From assembly GCA_016719135.1 (NCBI GenBank), contig JADKAV010000033.1:1-19523 (forward strand): 19,523 bases of DNA. The letters are read 5' to 3'. The notes beneath the pieces were generated by a model. It was not told the DNA's origin, did not search any database, and saw only the letters and a list, made by a program, of their open reading frames with translations. Source of the DNA: Micrococcales bacterium. GTDB lineage: Bacteria > Actinomycetota > Actinomycetes > S36-B12 > UBA10799. The position numbers were made by a program, and so were the translations under genes. Positions within the stretch are counted from its first letter, which is position 1, and each line of letters begins with the position of its first letter. Shown here piece after piece: positions 5,510 through 13,938 of the stretch.

Positions 5510-7947
5510 TGCGCGCACCACTGAGTTGGATCAAGGAATACGCTGCTCTGCCCGAGGGAGTATCCGCACGTGAGCTGGCGGACAGGCTGATCGCGATCGG
5601 CCTGGAGGTCGAGACCGTCGAGGAACTCGGTAGCGCGATCACTGGCCCGTTGCTGGTCGGTCGTGTGACGCAGATCGAGGAACTGACGGAGTTCAAGAAG
5701 CCGATCCGGTTCTGCCAGGTCGATCTCGGCGACCAGACTCGCGGGATCATCTGCGGTGCCACGAACTTCGCCGAAGGGGACCTGATCGTTGCCGCATTGC
5801 CCGGTTCGGTGCTCCCCGGCGGCTTCGAGATCAGCGCCCGCAAGACCTACGGTCACGTCAGCGACGGCATGATCTGTTCGGGTCGTGAACTCGGGATCAA
5901 CGACGAGTACGACGGCATCCTGGTCCTGGCTGACGGTGAGGTCGGGCAGGACGCTCGGCCGATACTGGGCCTCGACGATGCGGTCCTCGACATCGCCGTC
6001 ACCCCGGACCGTGGCTATTGCCTGTCGATCCGCGGGATCGCCCGGGAAGCCGCCCTGGCCTACGGGGTCGAATTCACCGATCCCGCTTCGCTGGTCTCGC
6101 AGCTGCCCGCCGACGGCCCGCAGCACCCGATCGACCTGCGATACGGCGCCGACCGCTTCACGGCTCGCGCGCTGTCCGGAATCGATCCGGGCGCAGCCAG
6201 CCCCGACTACATGGTCCGCAGGCTCAATCAGTGCGGCATGCGCCCGGTGAGCCTCGCAGTGGACATCACCAACTACGTGATGCTCGAGCTCGGGCAGCCG
6301 CTGCACGCCTTCGACGCGGACAAGGTCCAAGGTGCGATCCAGATTCGCCGCCCTGATTCCAGCGAGCAGCTCGAAACTCTGGACCACGTCAAGCGCATCC
6401 TCGACCCCGACGACGTCGTGATCGCCGATGGCTCGGGCGCGGTCGCCCTGGCTGGTGTGATGGGTGGACTCACCACCGAGATCGATGAGAACAGCACGAA
6501 TGTGGTCTTGGAGGCTGCCCACTTCGGCGCCGCCCAGGTTGCGGGCACCTCGCGGCGGCACAAGTTGTCGTCGGAGGCCTCGAAGCGTTTCGAGCGCGGT
6601 GTCGATTCCGACCTCGCGCGGATCGCGTCGGACCGGGCAGCAGCCCTGTTCGCCGAACTCGCGGGCGCGCGTGTGGACGGCCTGGTCGATATTGATCACC
6701 GCCAGCCGGTCACTGCGATCAGCCTGCCGATGGACCTACCGACCCGGATCGTGGGCGTGGACATTCCCGCGGACCGTGCGCGCGACATCCTCACCCGGAT
6801 CGGCTGCACGATCGACGGTGATCGGGTCGATGTGCCGAGTTGGCGTCCTGATCTGACCGCCCCCATCGACCTGGTCGAGGAGGTGGCCCGCGTGGTGGGC
6901 TACGAGACCATCCCGTCGCGGGGGCCGGCGATGGGCACGGGGGTCGGGTTGAGCACCCAGGACCGCCTTCTGCGGCAGGTGCGGCGCCGTCCCGCGGAAC
7001 TGGGCTTGGTGGAAGTGCTCAGCTATCCGTTCCTGGGTGCGTCGGACCTCGATGCGCTGGGCCTGCCGGACGACGACCCCCGCCGCACGGCGGTGGCTTT
7101 GGCGAACCCGCTGAACGACCAGCAGCCACTGATGCGCACCACCCTGCTCCCCGGCCTGCTGGCCATCGCTCGACGCAACGTCTCGCGGGGTTCGGAATCG
7201 CTTCACCTGTATGAGTACGGGCAGGTTTTCCGTGACCTCGCCGAGGTGAGCGCTCCTGTCGCTGCCGCCGGCAGTCGGCCACCGGAGCCCGTGATCCAGG
7301 AGATGCTGTCGGCGCTGCCCCGGCAGCCGGAACATCTCGGCCTGGTGCTGTGCGGTGATTGGTCGCAGGCCGGTTGGTGGGGTGCGGCCCGACCCGTCGA
7401 CTGGTCCGATGCCATCCGATTGGCCCAGGCGATCGCAAATGCCGTGGGTGTCACGCTGGAGGTCGAACCCGACGTTCACGCACCCTGGCACCCCGGCCGC
7501 TGTGCGCGGCTTTCGGCCGACGGGGTTGTGGTGGGCCACGCGGGCGAACTGCACCCGGACGTGGTCAGTGCCTACGGCCTGCCTGCCCGCAGTGCCGCGG
7601 CCGAACTCGACCTCTCGGTTGTTCTTGGACAAGCCGCTCCGGTCGTGCCCGCCCCTGAGGTCTCGACGTTCCCGGTCGCCAAAGAGGACGTGGCGCTGGT
7701 CGTAGATGAGGTGACCAGTGCTGAGTCGCTGCGGCGTGCCTTGGCAGACGGCGGAGGCGAGTTGCTCGAGAGTGTGCGCTTGTTCGACGTCTACTCAGGG
7801 CCACAGGTACCCGAGGGCAAGAAGTCTTTGGCCTTCGCGCTGCGCATGCGGGCCACCGATCGGACTCTCACTGACGAGGACATCGCGACGGTGCGGGGGG
7901 CCGCCTTGGCCTCGGCCGGGCAGCTGGGCGCTGAACTGCGGGGGTAG
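5509..7947 (+). CDS. pheT: Phenylalanyl-tRNA synthetase beta subunit
   Basis: PheT forms the heterotetramer with PheS, binds tRNA-Phe and edits mischarged tyrosine. The 812 residues follow the full-length bacterial layout. An N-terminal part is followed by an EMAP/OB-type tRNA-binding domain (about 40-150; VGRVTQIEELTEFKKPIRFC, GHVSDGMICSGRELG). Next come the B3/B4 editing domain (about 210-370; ITNYVMLELGQPLHAFDADK, SSEASKRFERGVD) and the B5 domain (about 400-475). A catalytic-like core follows (YPFLGASDLDALG, ANPLNDQQPLMRTTLLPGLL). The C-terminal ferredoxin-fold anticodon-binding domain is at about 718-811 (FPVAKEDVALVVD, LFDVYSGPQVPEGKKSLAF). No domain is missing. The ATG overlaps the pheS stop by one base. 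The gene ends 33 bases from the stop of a converging gene, with no clear terminator between them. Confidence 0.97.
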   Translation: MRAPLSWIKEYAALPEGVSARELADRLIAIGLEVETVEELGSAITGPLLVGRVTQIEELTEFKKPIRFCQVDLGDQTRGIICGATNFAEGDLIVAALPGSVLPGGFEISARKTYGHVSDGMICSGRELGINDEYDGILVLADGEVGQDARPILGLDDAVLDIAVTPDRGYCLSIRGIAREAALAYGVEFTDPASLVSQLPADGPQHPIDLRYGADRFTARALSGIDPGAASPDYMVRRLNQCGMRPVSLAVDITNYVMLELGQPLHAFDADKVQGAIQIRRPDSSEQLETLDHVKRILDPDDVVIADGSGAVALAGVMGGLTTEIDENSTNVVLEAAHFGAAQVAGTSRRHKLSSEASKRFERGVDSDLARIASDRAAALFAELAGARVDGLVDIDHRQPVTAISLPMDLPTRIVGVDIPADRARDILTRIGCTIDGDRVDVPSWRPDLTAPIDLVEEVARVVGYETIPSRGPAMGTGVGLSTQDRLLRQVRRRPAELGLVEVLSYPFLGASDLDALGLPDDDPRRTAVALANPLNDQQPLMRTTLLPGLLAIARRNVSRGSESLHLYEYGQVFRDLAEVSAPVAAAGSRPPEPVIQEMLSALPRQPEHLGLVLCGDWSQAGWWGAARPVDWSDAIRLAQAIANAVGVTLEVEPDVHAPWHPGRCARLSADGVVVGHAGELHPDVVSAYGLPARSAAAELDLSVVLGQAAPVVPAPEVSTFPVAKEDVALVVDEVTSAESLRRALADGGGELLESVRLFDVYSGPQVPEGKKSLAFALRMRATDRTLTDEDIATVRGAALASAGQLGAELRG

Positions 7948-7980
7948 GCGGGCGGACGGCCGTACGACAGCGAACCGCTA

Positions 7981-9633
7981 TTACAGCAACTCTTCCTCAT
8001 CCAGATCCTCCATGCGCACCTCACCGGTGAGCACCCGTCGCAGGACTTTGCCGGTGGCGTTGCGGGGGAGTTCGTCGACCCGAATGACCTCTCGCGGTCG
8101 GTGGTGCGGTCCCAGGTGCTCGCGCGACCAGGTCAGCAGTTCCTCGTCGCTCAACTCCGCACCCGGGGCCAGGACCACGTGGGCGACCAGCGCCGAACCG
8201 TAGACCGGGTCGGGTCGGCCGGTGACCGCAACATCGGCCAGGGCCGGGTGCTTGCGTAGCACCTCCTCCACCTCGGTCGGGTGGACGTTCTCGCCGCCGG
8301 TCACAACCATGTCGTCGGCCCGGCCCTTGATCGTCAGGCGGCCCTGCTCGTCCATACATCCGATGTCGCCGGTCGCGACCATCCCCTTGACGGTTCCGCG
8401 GGTGCCGTCGGCGACGTACTCGTCGATGGAGGTGCGGCTGCGTACGTGCACCCGGCCATCCGTCCCCTGCGGCACCGGTCGCCCCTTCCGGTCGAACACC
8501 GCGACTCGAACGCCGGGCATCGGGCGTCCGGCAGTATGAGGATCCTCACGAAGGTCAGCCGGGGCGGCGATCGTCGCATAAGCCGCCTCTGTGGTTCCGT
8601 AGAGGTTGTAAAGCACGTCACCGAAATCGTCCATGAACTGCGTGGCGAGGTCGCCGGGGATCGCGGAGCCGGACACGGCGACACAACGCAGCGACGAGGA
8701 GTCGTACTTGTCCTTGGTCGCCTGCGGGAGTTCGACGAGGCGTTTGAGGACCACGGGTACGGTGATCACCGTCTCCACCTCGTAGGCCTGCACCAACGCC
8801 AGGATGCGTTCGGGATCGGGATGGCGCACCAGTACCTGGGTGTTGTCCATGACGGTGGCCATCCGGTGATGCTTCCAGCCCCAGGCGTGGAACATCGGAG
8901 CTGCTATCAGGGTGACCGCGCCCAAACGGGTCGGGAATGCGTGCAGGAGTGCTGCTACCGAGTCCAGTGGGGCGGTCGTGCGTGCCGCGCCGCGCAAGGG
9001 CCCGCCGGTGGTGCCGCTGGAGAGGATCACATGTTTGGAGGGTGTGCGCAGAGCGCCCACGTCGCCGCTGTCGGGCATGGAGTCCAGCAGCGGGATGCCG
9101 GCCGGGTCGTCGAGTCCCAGGGACAGGACCGCTCCGGGACAGATGCCGGCGAACTCCTGGTCGTGGATCAGCATCGTGATGTCGTGGGCGGCGCACGCTG
9201 CCGCGACCTGCTCCGCGTTGGACCCCGTGTTGAGGTAGACAAGATCCGCCCCAGTGCGCGAGACCGCGACGATCGTCTCAGCGTAGGCGCGTGAATTGCG
9301 GCCCAGGATTCCCACGGTGGTGCCGGGCTGGGCGCCGCGGTCCAGCAGCGAATTGGCCAGGACCGTCGTGCGGTACTCCGCCTCGGCGAAGGAAACCTCC
9401 TCTTGCATGGGATCGTCGACGTCCACGATCGCCGTGGCTTCGGCGTCCCGGACCGCGCCGAGGGCGAAACCGAGCGCAGGTGTCGTGCCCCATTTGCGGA
9501 ACGCTGAGAGCATGCCGGCGGCGACCCAGGGGTTGCGGGGCCGGGCCAACCCGGAGCGCAGTACCCCGAATGATCCGGCCTTGGCGATGTCCGCGGCATC
9601 GGCCACGGCGCGCAACGGGTCCAGGGGGCGCAT
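7981..9633 (-). CDS. AMP-forming acyl-CoA synthetase/ligase (ANL superfamily)
   Basis: The enzyme probably activates a carboxylic acid with ATP to an acyl-adenylate and transfers it to coenzyme A, like the FadD proteins; the chain length is unknown. From the ATG at 9633 it has 550 residues. The P-loop is SSGTTGGPLRGA (205-216), which has one extra residue before the basic residue compared with the usual SGTTGxPKG. Other motifs are YGTTEA (345-350), TGDIG (421-425), the hinge region KGRADDMVVTGGENVHPTEVE, and PRNATGKVLRR with the catalytic Lys529. An upstream in-frame ATG at 9765 would add 44 low-complexity Arg/Ser/Ala residues. I prefer 9633, where a weak -10-like CAAGAT lies 6 bases upstream. 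The gene converges on pheT and diverges from argC, and has no evident link to either pathway. Confidence 0.85.
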   Translation of the reverse strand: MRPLDPLRAVADAADIAKAGSFGVLRSGLARPRNPWVAAGMLSAFRKWGTTPALGFALGAVRDAEATAIVDVDDPMQEEVSFAEAEYRTTVLANSLLDRGAQPGTTVGILGRNSRAYAETIVAVSRTGADLVYLNTGSNAEQVAAACAAHDITMLIHDQEFAGICPGAVLSLGLDDPAGIPLLDSMPDSGDVGALRTPSKHVILSSGTTGGPLRGAARTTAPLDSVAALLHAFPTRLGAVTLIAAPMFHAWGWKHHRMATVMDNTQVLVRHPDPERILALVQAYEVETVITVPVVLKRLVELPQATKDKYDSSSLRCVAVSGSAIPGDLATQFMDDFGDVLYNLYGTTEAAYATIAAPADLREDPHTAGRPMPGVRVAVFDRKGRPVPQGTDGRVHVRSRTSIDEYVADGTRGTVKGMVATGDIGCMDEQGRLTIKGRADDMVVTGGENVHPTEVEEVLRKHPALADVAVTGRPDPVYGSALVAHVVLAPGAELSDEELLTWSREHLGPHHRPREVIRVDELPRNATGKVLRRVLTGEVRMEDLDEEELL

Positions 9634-9782
9634 ACTCCCATCTTGTCGGACAGCACCCGATGCCGCGCGACCGGATTGCTCGCACCGGGCGTCTGGCACC
9701 GCTGACAGTCGCCTGCCGGACAGCTGTGCCCGGGTTGTGACGCGCGCGGCGCCGACATACCGCATCTCACCCCCGCTCCACG

Positions 9783-9804
9783 TCTATGCGTGTATGCGTA
9801 TAGA
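9783..9804. promoter_or_regulatory. Candidate ARG box (ArgR operator) before argC
   Basis: This 22-bp sequence is an imperfect palindrome with 16 of 22 symmetric positions: TCTATnCG at one end mirrors CGnATAGA at the other around a TA-rich centre. It also contains the tandem TATGCGTG/TATGCGTA. ARG boxes are AT-rich ~18-bp palindromes bound by ArgR, and an AT-rich island with ATGC elements in so GC-rich a sequence stands out. It lies 8 bases before the argC ATG and overlaps the predicted -10, so bound ArgR would block transcription. The argR gene is in this same operon. Confidence 0.6.
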
Positions 9805-9806
9805 GT
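9801..9806 (+). promoter_or_regulatory. -10 element of argC, predicted leaderless transcript
   Basis: TAGAGT fits TANNNT and ends exactly 6 bases before the argC ATG, the same spacing as at pheS. No Shine-Dalgarno precedes the ATG. The element overlaps the right half of the ARG-box palindrome. Confidence 0.5.
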
Positions 9807-9812
9807 CTGCTC

Positions 9813-10820
9813 ATGGTTTCCGTGGGCGTCCTGGGGGCATCCGGCTATGGCGGTGGTGAACTTCTGCGCCTGCTGGCCGACCACCGGGATCTGCAGGTGA
9901 CTCGGGTGTGGGCCAACGCCTCGGCGGGGCAGACCGTCGGCGCACTGCACCCCCACGTGGCGACCCTCGCCGACCTCGAGGTGACCACCTTCGAGCCCGG
10001 GGACGTGGACGTCGACTTCGTGTTCATGGCGTTGCCGCACTCACAATCGGCTCAGTACGCCGATGCGCTGTCCACGCCGGTGGTGGATCTCGGGGCGGAC
10101 TTCCGGTTGCACGACCCCAGTGCGTGGCGCAGGTATTACGGCACCGGTCACGCGGGGACGTGGACCTACGGTCTGCCGGAGCTGCCCGGACGGCGCACGC
10201 AGATCGCAGCCTCGAAGACCGTGGCCAACCCCGGGTGCTACGCCACCGCGATCACCCTGGCCGCAGCCCCCCTGGTCGATGCCGGGCTGATCGACGCACG
10301 TGAACTGGTGGTCGTTGCCGCCAGCGGGACCACAGGTGCCGGCCGATCACCCTCGGTGCCGTTGCTGGCCAGCGAGGTCACCTCAGGTGTGCGCGCCTAC
10401 AAAGTGGGTGGAGTGCACCAGCACATTCCCGAGATCGAACAGACTCTGGGCCATGGCGCCCGACTGAGTTTCACGCCTCTGCTCGCGCCGATGGCACGCG
10501 GCATCCTGGCGACCGTCACCGCCCCACTGGCCGACGGTGTCGACCCCGCAGCCATCGGAGACTGCCTGTCCCAGGCGTACGCGCACGAACCGTTCATCCG
10601 ACTGCTGCCCGCCGATCAGTGGCCGGCCACCCAGATGACGAAAGGCACCAACACCGCGGCCTTGCAGTGGGCCTATGACGAGCATGCCGGGCGGGTGGTG
10701 GTCTGCTCGGCGATCGACAACCTGGGCAAAGGCGCAGCGGGTCAGGCCATCCAGAACGCCAACATCATGCTCGGGCTGGAAGAGACCGCGGGCCTGCCGC
10801 TGAACGGAGTCGCGCCGTGA
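9813..10820 (+). CDS. argC: N-acetyl-gamma-glutamyl-phosphate reductase
   Basis: ArgC reduces N-acetylglutamyl phosphate to the semialdehyde with NADPH, the third step of arginine synthesis. The 335-residue protein starts with the Rossmann nucleotide-binding segment VGVLGASGYGGGELLRLL. It has the active-site signature VANPGCYATAI with Cys142, plus VAASGTTGAGRS and the catalytic-region histidine in GVHQHIPEIEQTL. Length and order are normal. It is the first gene of the arginine operon, 8 bases after a palindromic ARG-box candidate. Its TGA overlaps the GTG of argJ by four bases (GTGA), showing translational coupling. Confidence 0.96.
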   Translation: MVSVGVLGASGYGGGELLRLLADHRDLQVTRVWANASAGQTVGALHPHVATLADLEVTTFEPGDVDVDFVFMALPHSQSAQYADALSTPVVDLGADFRLHDPSAWRRYYGTGHAGTWTYGLPELPGRRTQIAASKTVANPGCYATAITLAAAPLVDAGLIDARELVVVAASGTTGAGRSPSVPLLASEVTSGVRAYKVGGVHQHIPEIEQTLGHGARLSFTPLLAPMARGILATVTAPLADGVDPAAIGDCLSQAYAHEPFIRLLPADQWPATQMTKGTNTAALQWAYDEHAGRVVVCSAIDNLGKGAAGQAIQNANIMLGLEETAGLPLNGVAP

Positions 10821-11962
10821 GCGTCACCTTCGCCAAAGGCTTCCGTGCCGCCGGGGTCGTCGCCGGGCTCAAGGCTTCGGGCACCCCGGATGTCGCCGTG
10901 GTCATCAACGACGGTCCGGACCAGGACGCTGCCGCGGTCTTCACCAGCAACCGGATCGCCGCCGCCCCGGTGTTGTGGTCCCAGCAGGTCATCATGGACG
11001 GCCGGTTGCGCGCAGTGGTGCTCAACTCCGGCGGCGCCAACGCTTGCACCGGCCCCGAGGGTTTCGCCGACACCCATCACACCGCGGAAGCTGCCGCGGA
11101 GGCGCTGGGCGTCGGGCCGATCGATGTGGCGATCTGCTCCACCGGCCTCATTGGCGAACGCCTGGACATGCCCAAGTTGCTGCCGGCGGTTCGGGAAGCC
11201 ATCGCAGGGGCGGATCCAGCCGGCGGAGAGCTCGCGGCAGAAGCGATCATGACCACAGACAGTGTGCCCAAGACGGCCACGTTCGAAGCGGGGTACCGGA
11301 TCGGTGGGATGGCCAAGGGTGCGGGCATGCTCGCCCCGGGTATGGCCACCATGCTCTCGGTGATCACCACCGATGCGGTGATCGGAGCGCAGGCTCTGGA
11401 CCGGGCGTTCCGGGCAGCGGTCGCCGCCACCTTCGACCGGGTTGACGCCGACGGCTGCATGTCGACCAACGACACGGTGATCGTCATGGCCAGCGGCGCG
11501 AGCGGGCTGCCTGCCGACGCGACTTTCACCGACGGGTTGCAGCAGGTGTGCGCGGATCTGTCGCGGCAACTGGCCGCGGACGCCGAAGGGGCGAGCAAGC
11601 TCATCGACGTCACGGTGACTCGTGCAGCCAGCGAGGCCGAGGCCGTGGATGTCGCCCGCGCAGTGGCGCGCAGCGCGTTGTTCAAGTGTGCGATGTTCGG
11701 CGAGGACCCGAACTGGGGCAGGGTCCTGTCGGCCGTGGGAACCACTGATGCGCAGTTCGACCCGTTGCACGTCGACGTGACGATCAACGGGGTCATGGTC
11801 TGCCGGGATTCCGGACCCGGCGAACCGCGCGAATCGGTGGATCTGTCCGCGCGCGAGATCACCGTGGTCGTCGACCTGCACGCAGGATCCGACGAGGCCA
11901 CGATCGTCACCACCGACCTGACCACCGAATACGTCCACGAGAACTCGGCGTACTCGACATGA
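10817..11962 (+). CDS. argJ: Bifunctional glutamate N-acetyltransferase/ornithine acetyltransferase
   Basis: ArgJ moves the acetyl group from N-acetylornithine to glutamate, making the pathway cyclic; many family members also acetylate glutamate from acetyl-CoA. The 381-residue precursor carries the autocleavage motif ATML in KGAGMLAPGMATMLSV. Cleavage before Thr178 would give an alpha chain of 177 and a beta chain of 204 residues, with Thr178 as nucleophile. Other conserved parts are VLNSGGANACTG, STGLIGERLDM, FKCAMFGEDPNWGR and the C-terminal YVHENSAYST. Whether it is mono- or bifunctional cannot be decided from sequence; no argA or argE is in the window. The GTG start overlaps the argC stop and the stop overlaps the argB ATG, each by four bases. 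Confidence 0.96.
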   Translation: MSVTFAKGFRAAGVVAGLKASGTPDVAVVINDGPDQDAAAVFTSNRIAAAPVLWSQQVIMDGRLRAVVLNSGGANACTGPEGFADTHHTAEAAAEALGVGPIDVAICSTGLIGERLDMPKLLPAVREAIAGADPAGGELAAEAIMTTDSVPKTATFEAGYRIGGMAKGAGMLAPGMATMLSVITTDAVIGAQALDRAFRAAVAATFDRVDADGCMSTNDTVIVMASGASGLPADATFTDGLQQVCADLSRQLAADAEGASKLIDVTVTRAASEAEAVDVARAVARSALFKCAMFGEDPNWGRVLSAVGTTDAQFDPLHVDVTINGVMVCRDSGPGEPRESVDLSAREITVVVDLHAGSDEATIVTTDLTTEYVHENSAYST

Positions 11963-12807
11963 AGGACATCGAGATCGCAGGGGTCCTCGCTGGCGCCCTG
12001 CCCTGGCTCAAGGCCTTCCACGGCCAGACAGTTGTCATCAAGTACGGCGGCCATGCGATGACCGACGACGCGTTGCGGCAGGCATTCGCTGAGGATGTCG
12101 TCTTCCTGAAACTGGCGGGTATCAAGCCGGTGATCGTGCACGGGGGAGGCCCGCAGATCACCGACATGCTCGCGCGCCTGGACGTGCCGACGGAGTTCGT
12201 GTCGGGCCGCCGGGTGACGACTCCCGAAGTCATGGATGTCGTCCGGATGGTGCTGGTGGGCCAGGTGCAGCGGGAACTGGTCAGTCTGATCAACGCCCAC
12301 GGCCCGCACGCGGTCGGGGTCAGCGGCGAGGACGCGCATCTGCTCACTGCCGCCGCCCGCAGCGACGAACTCGGCCTCGTCGGTGAGATCACCGAGGTCC
12401 GTCCCGAATTCGTGCACACTCTGCTCGAAGACGACCTGATCCCGATCGTCTCGACCGTCAGTCGCAGCGACGACGGCAGGACCTTCAATGTCAACGCAGA
12501 CTCGGCTGCCGCGGCTCTGGCCGTCGCGTTGGGCGCGGTCAAACTCGTCGTACTCACCGACGTCGCGGGCCTGTACCGCGACTGGCCCACATGCGAGGAC
12601 TTCGTGCACCAGATCACGCCCGATGAGCTGCGTTCGATGCTCCCCGAGCTGGATTCCGGGATGCTGCCGAAGATGGAAGCCTGCCTGGCCGCGCTGGATG
12701 GCGGGGTGCGACGGGCCCATGTGGTGGACGGCCGGATCCCGCACGGTGTGCTGGTCGAGGTCTTCACCGATTCCGGGGTGGGGACAATGGTGGTGGACCC
12801 ATCATGA
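11959..12807 (+). CDS. argB: N-acetylglutamate kinase
   Basis: ArgB phosphorylates N-acetylglutamate with ATP, usually the arginine-inhibited, committed step in organisms with the cyclic pathway. The 282-residue amino-acid-kinase fold shows VVIKYGGHAM near the N-terminus, the glycine-rich VIVHGGGPQI, LTDVAGLYRDW, FNVNADSAAAALA and GMLPKMEACLAALDGGV before the C-terminal GTMV. The N-terminal extension of about 25 residues before VVIKYGG matches the helix that binds arginine in feedback-sensitive kinases; feedback control is inferred. ATG overlaps the argJ stop, and TGA overlaps the argD ATG (ATGA both times). Confidence 0.96.
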   Translation: MKDIEIAGVLAGALPWLKAFHGQTVVIKYGGHAMTDDALRQAFAEDVVFLKLAGIKPVIVHGGGPQITDMLARLDVPTEFVSGRRVTTPEVMDVVRMVLVGQVQRELVSLINAHGPHAVGVSGEDAHLLTAAARSDELGLVGEITEVRPEFVHTLLEDDLIPIVSTVSRSDDGRTFNVNADSAAAALAVALGAVKLVVLTDVAGLYRDWPTCEDFVHQITPDELRSMLPELDSGMLPKMEACLAALDGGVRRAHVVDGRIPHGVLVEVFTDSGVGTMVVDPS

Positions 12808-13938
12808 ACACCACTGCGATGCTGACCCGGCGCTGGCAGACGGTGATGTCGGACAACTACGGCACACCGCCGGTCGCGATCGTGCGCGGTCAGGGTGCCC
12901 TGGTCTGGGATGCCGACGGCAAGCAGTACCTGGACATGGTCGCGGGGATCGCGGTCAACGCCATTGGCCACGCCCACCCTGCGATCCAGGCGGCTGTGGC
13001 CAAGCAACTCGGCGACTACGGCCACGTCAGCAACTTGGCGATGCACCCGGTGGGCATCGAACTGGCAGAGCGACTGATCGAGTTGGCCGGCCGACCCGGA
13101 CGGGTGTTCTTCTGCAATTCCGGCACCGAAGCCAACGAGGCCGCGTTCAAGGTCGCACGCCTGACTGGGCGCACCACCGTGTACGCCGCGCAGGGCGGTT
13201 TCCACGGCCGGACGATGGGCGCGCTGTCCTTGACCGGGCAGCCCCAAACGTGCCCCCTTCGAACCGCTCGTCCCCGACGTCGAGTTCTTCGAGTACGGCA
13301 GTGTCCCGGACCTCGAAAACGCCGCGGGCCTCATTGTGGAACCGATCCAGGGCGAAGCCGGGGTCGTCGTGGCGCACGAGGGTTATCTCGGTGAACTGGC
13401 CGCAGCCGCGGCCGACGCGTTGCTGATCGTGGACGAGGTGCAGACCGGGATGGGACGCACGGGGTCGTGGTTCGCCCACGAGGACGTGCAGCCTGATCTG
13501 GTGACCCTGGCGAAAGGGCTCGGCGGTGGCCTGCCGATCGGGGCGCTGCTGAGTCTCGGGGACGCCGCCGACCTCCTGCGGCCCGGGCACCACGGATCCA
13601 CGTTCGGCGGAAATCCGGTCGCCTGCGCAGCTGCCCTGGCGGTCATCGACACGATCGAACGCGACGACCTGCTCAGCCATGTCACGGCTGTCGGCGGGCG
13701 GATCGAATCCCAGCTCCGCTCAGTGCCAGGCGTGGCGCAGGTGCGCGGTCGGGGCTTACTGCTCGGTGTGGTTCTGGAAAGTGGTCAGGCCAAGGTGATC
13801 GAGACCCGCTGCCGGAACGCAGGCGTACTGGTGAATGCGATCGGCGATCACGTCATCCGGCTGGCACCGCCGTTGATCCTGACTGCCGAACAGGCCGACC
13901 AGGCGTGCACCGTCCTGGGAGAGGCGATCACGTCATGA
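12804..13938 (+). CDS. argD: Acetylornithine aminotransferase, frameshifted in this sequence
   Basis: ArgD is the PLP-dependent transaminase that makes N-acetylornithine from the semialdehyde, with glutamate as amino donor. The first frame (12804 to about 13241) reads WQTVMSDNYGTPPVAI, GIAVNAIGHAHP, FFCNSGTEANEAAFK and FHGRTMGALSLTGQP. The family sequence then continues in the +1 frame from 13246: KRAPFEPLVPDVEFFEYG, LIVEPIQGEAGVV, DEVQTGMGRTG, VTLAKGLGGGLPIGA with the PLP lysine (residue 237 once rejoined), and HGSTFGGNPVACAAALAV. The break is at CCCC (13242-13245): one extra C, or two missing bases. Without correction, the first frame runs to 13394 and loses the active site. Rejoined length is about 377 residues, normal for the family. 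The neighbours overlap by four bases at both ends, as in an intact operon, so a sequencing or assembly error is more likely than a true pseudogene. Confidence 0.85.
13242..13245 (+). other. Frameshift site in argD (CCCC run)
   Basis: Up to CAG CCC (13239-13244) the frame from 12804 encodes ArgD. From AAA at 13246 the next frame does. Dropping one C of the run gives LTGQP-KRAPFEPL, while adding two bases would give GQPxKRAPF as in many actinobacterial ArgD proteins. Both readings restore one full-length protein. Confidence 0.8.

Noticed and set aside
7948..7980. Bidirectional terminator between pheT and the ligase gene
   Set aside because: The 33-base gap contains only the short palindrome ACGGCCGT, with no loop and no T-run.
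11077..12744. 555-codon open frame on the minus strand across argJ and argB
   Set aside because: It is the antisense shadow of two clearly conserved genes. Long antisense frames are expected in GC-rich coding DNA, and its translation has low-complexity runs and no recognisable domain.
13239..13251. Programmed +1 frameshifting in argD
   Set aside because: CCC-C allows slippage, but there is no nearby zero-frame stop, rare codon or clear stimulatory structure, and I know of no such control for argD. A sequencing error or mutation is more likely.
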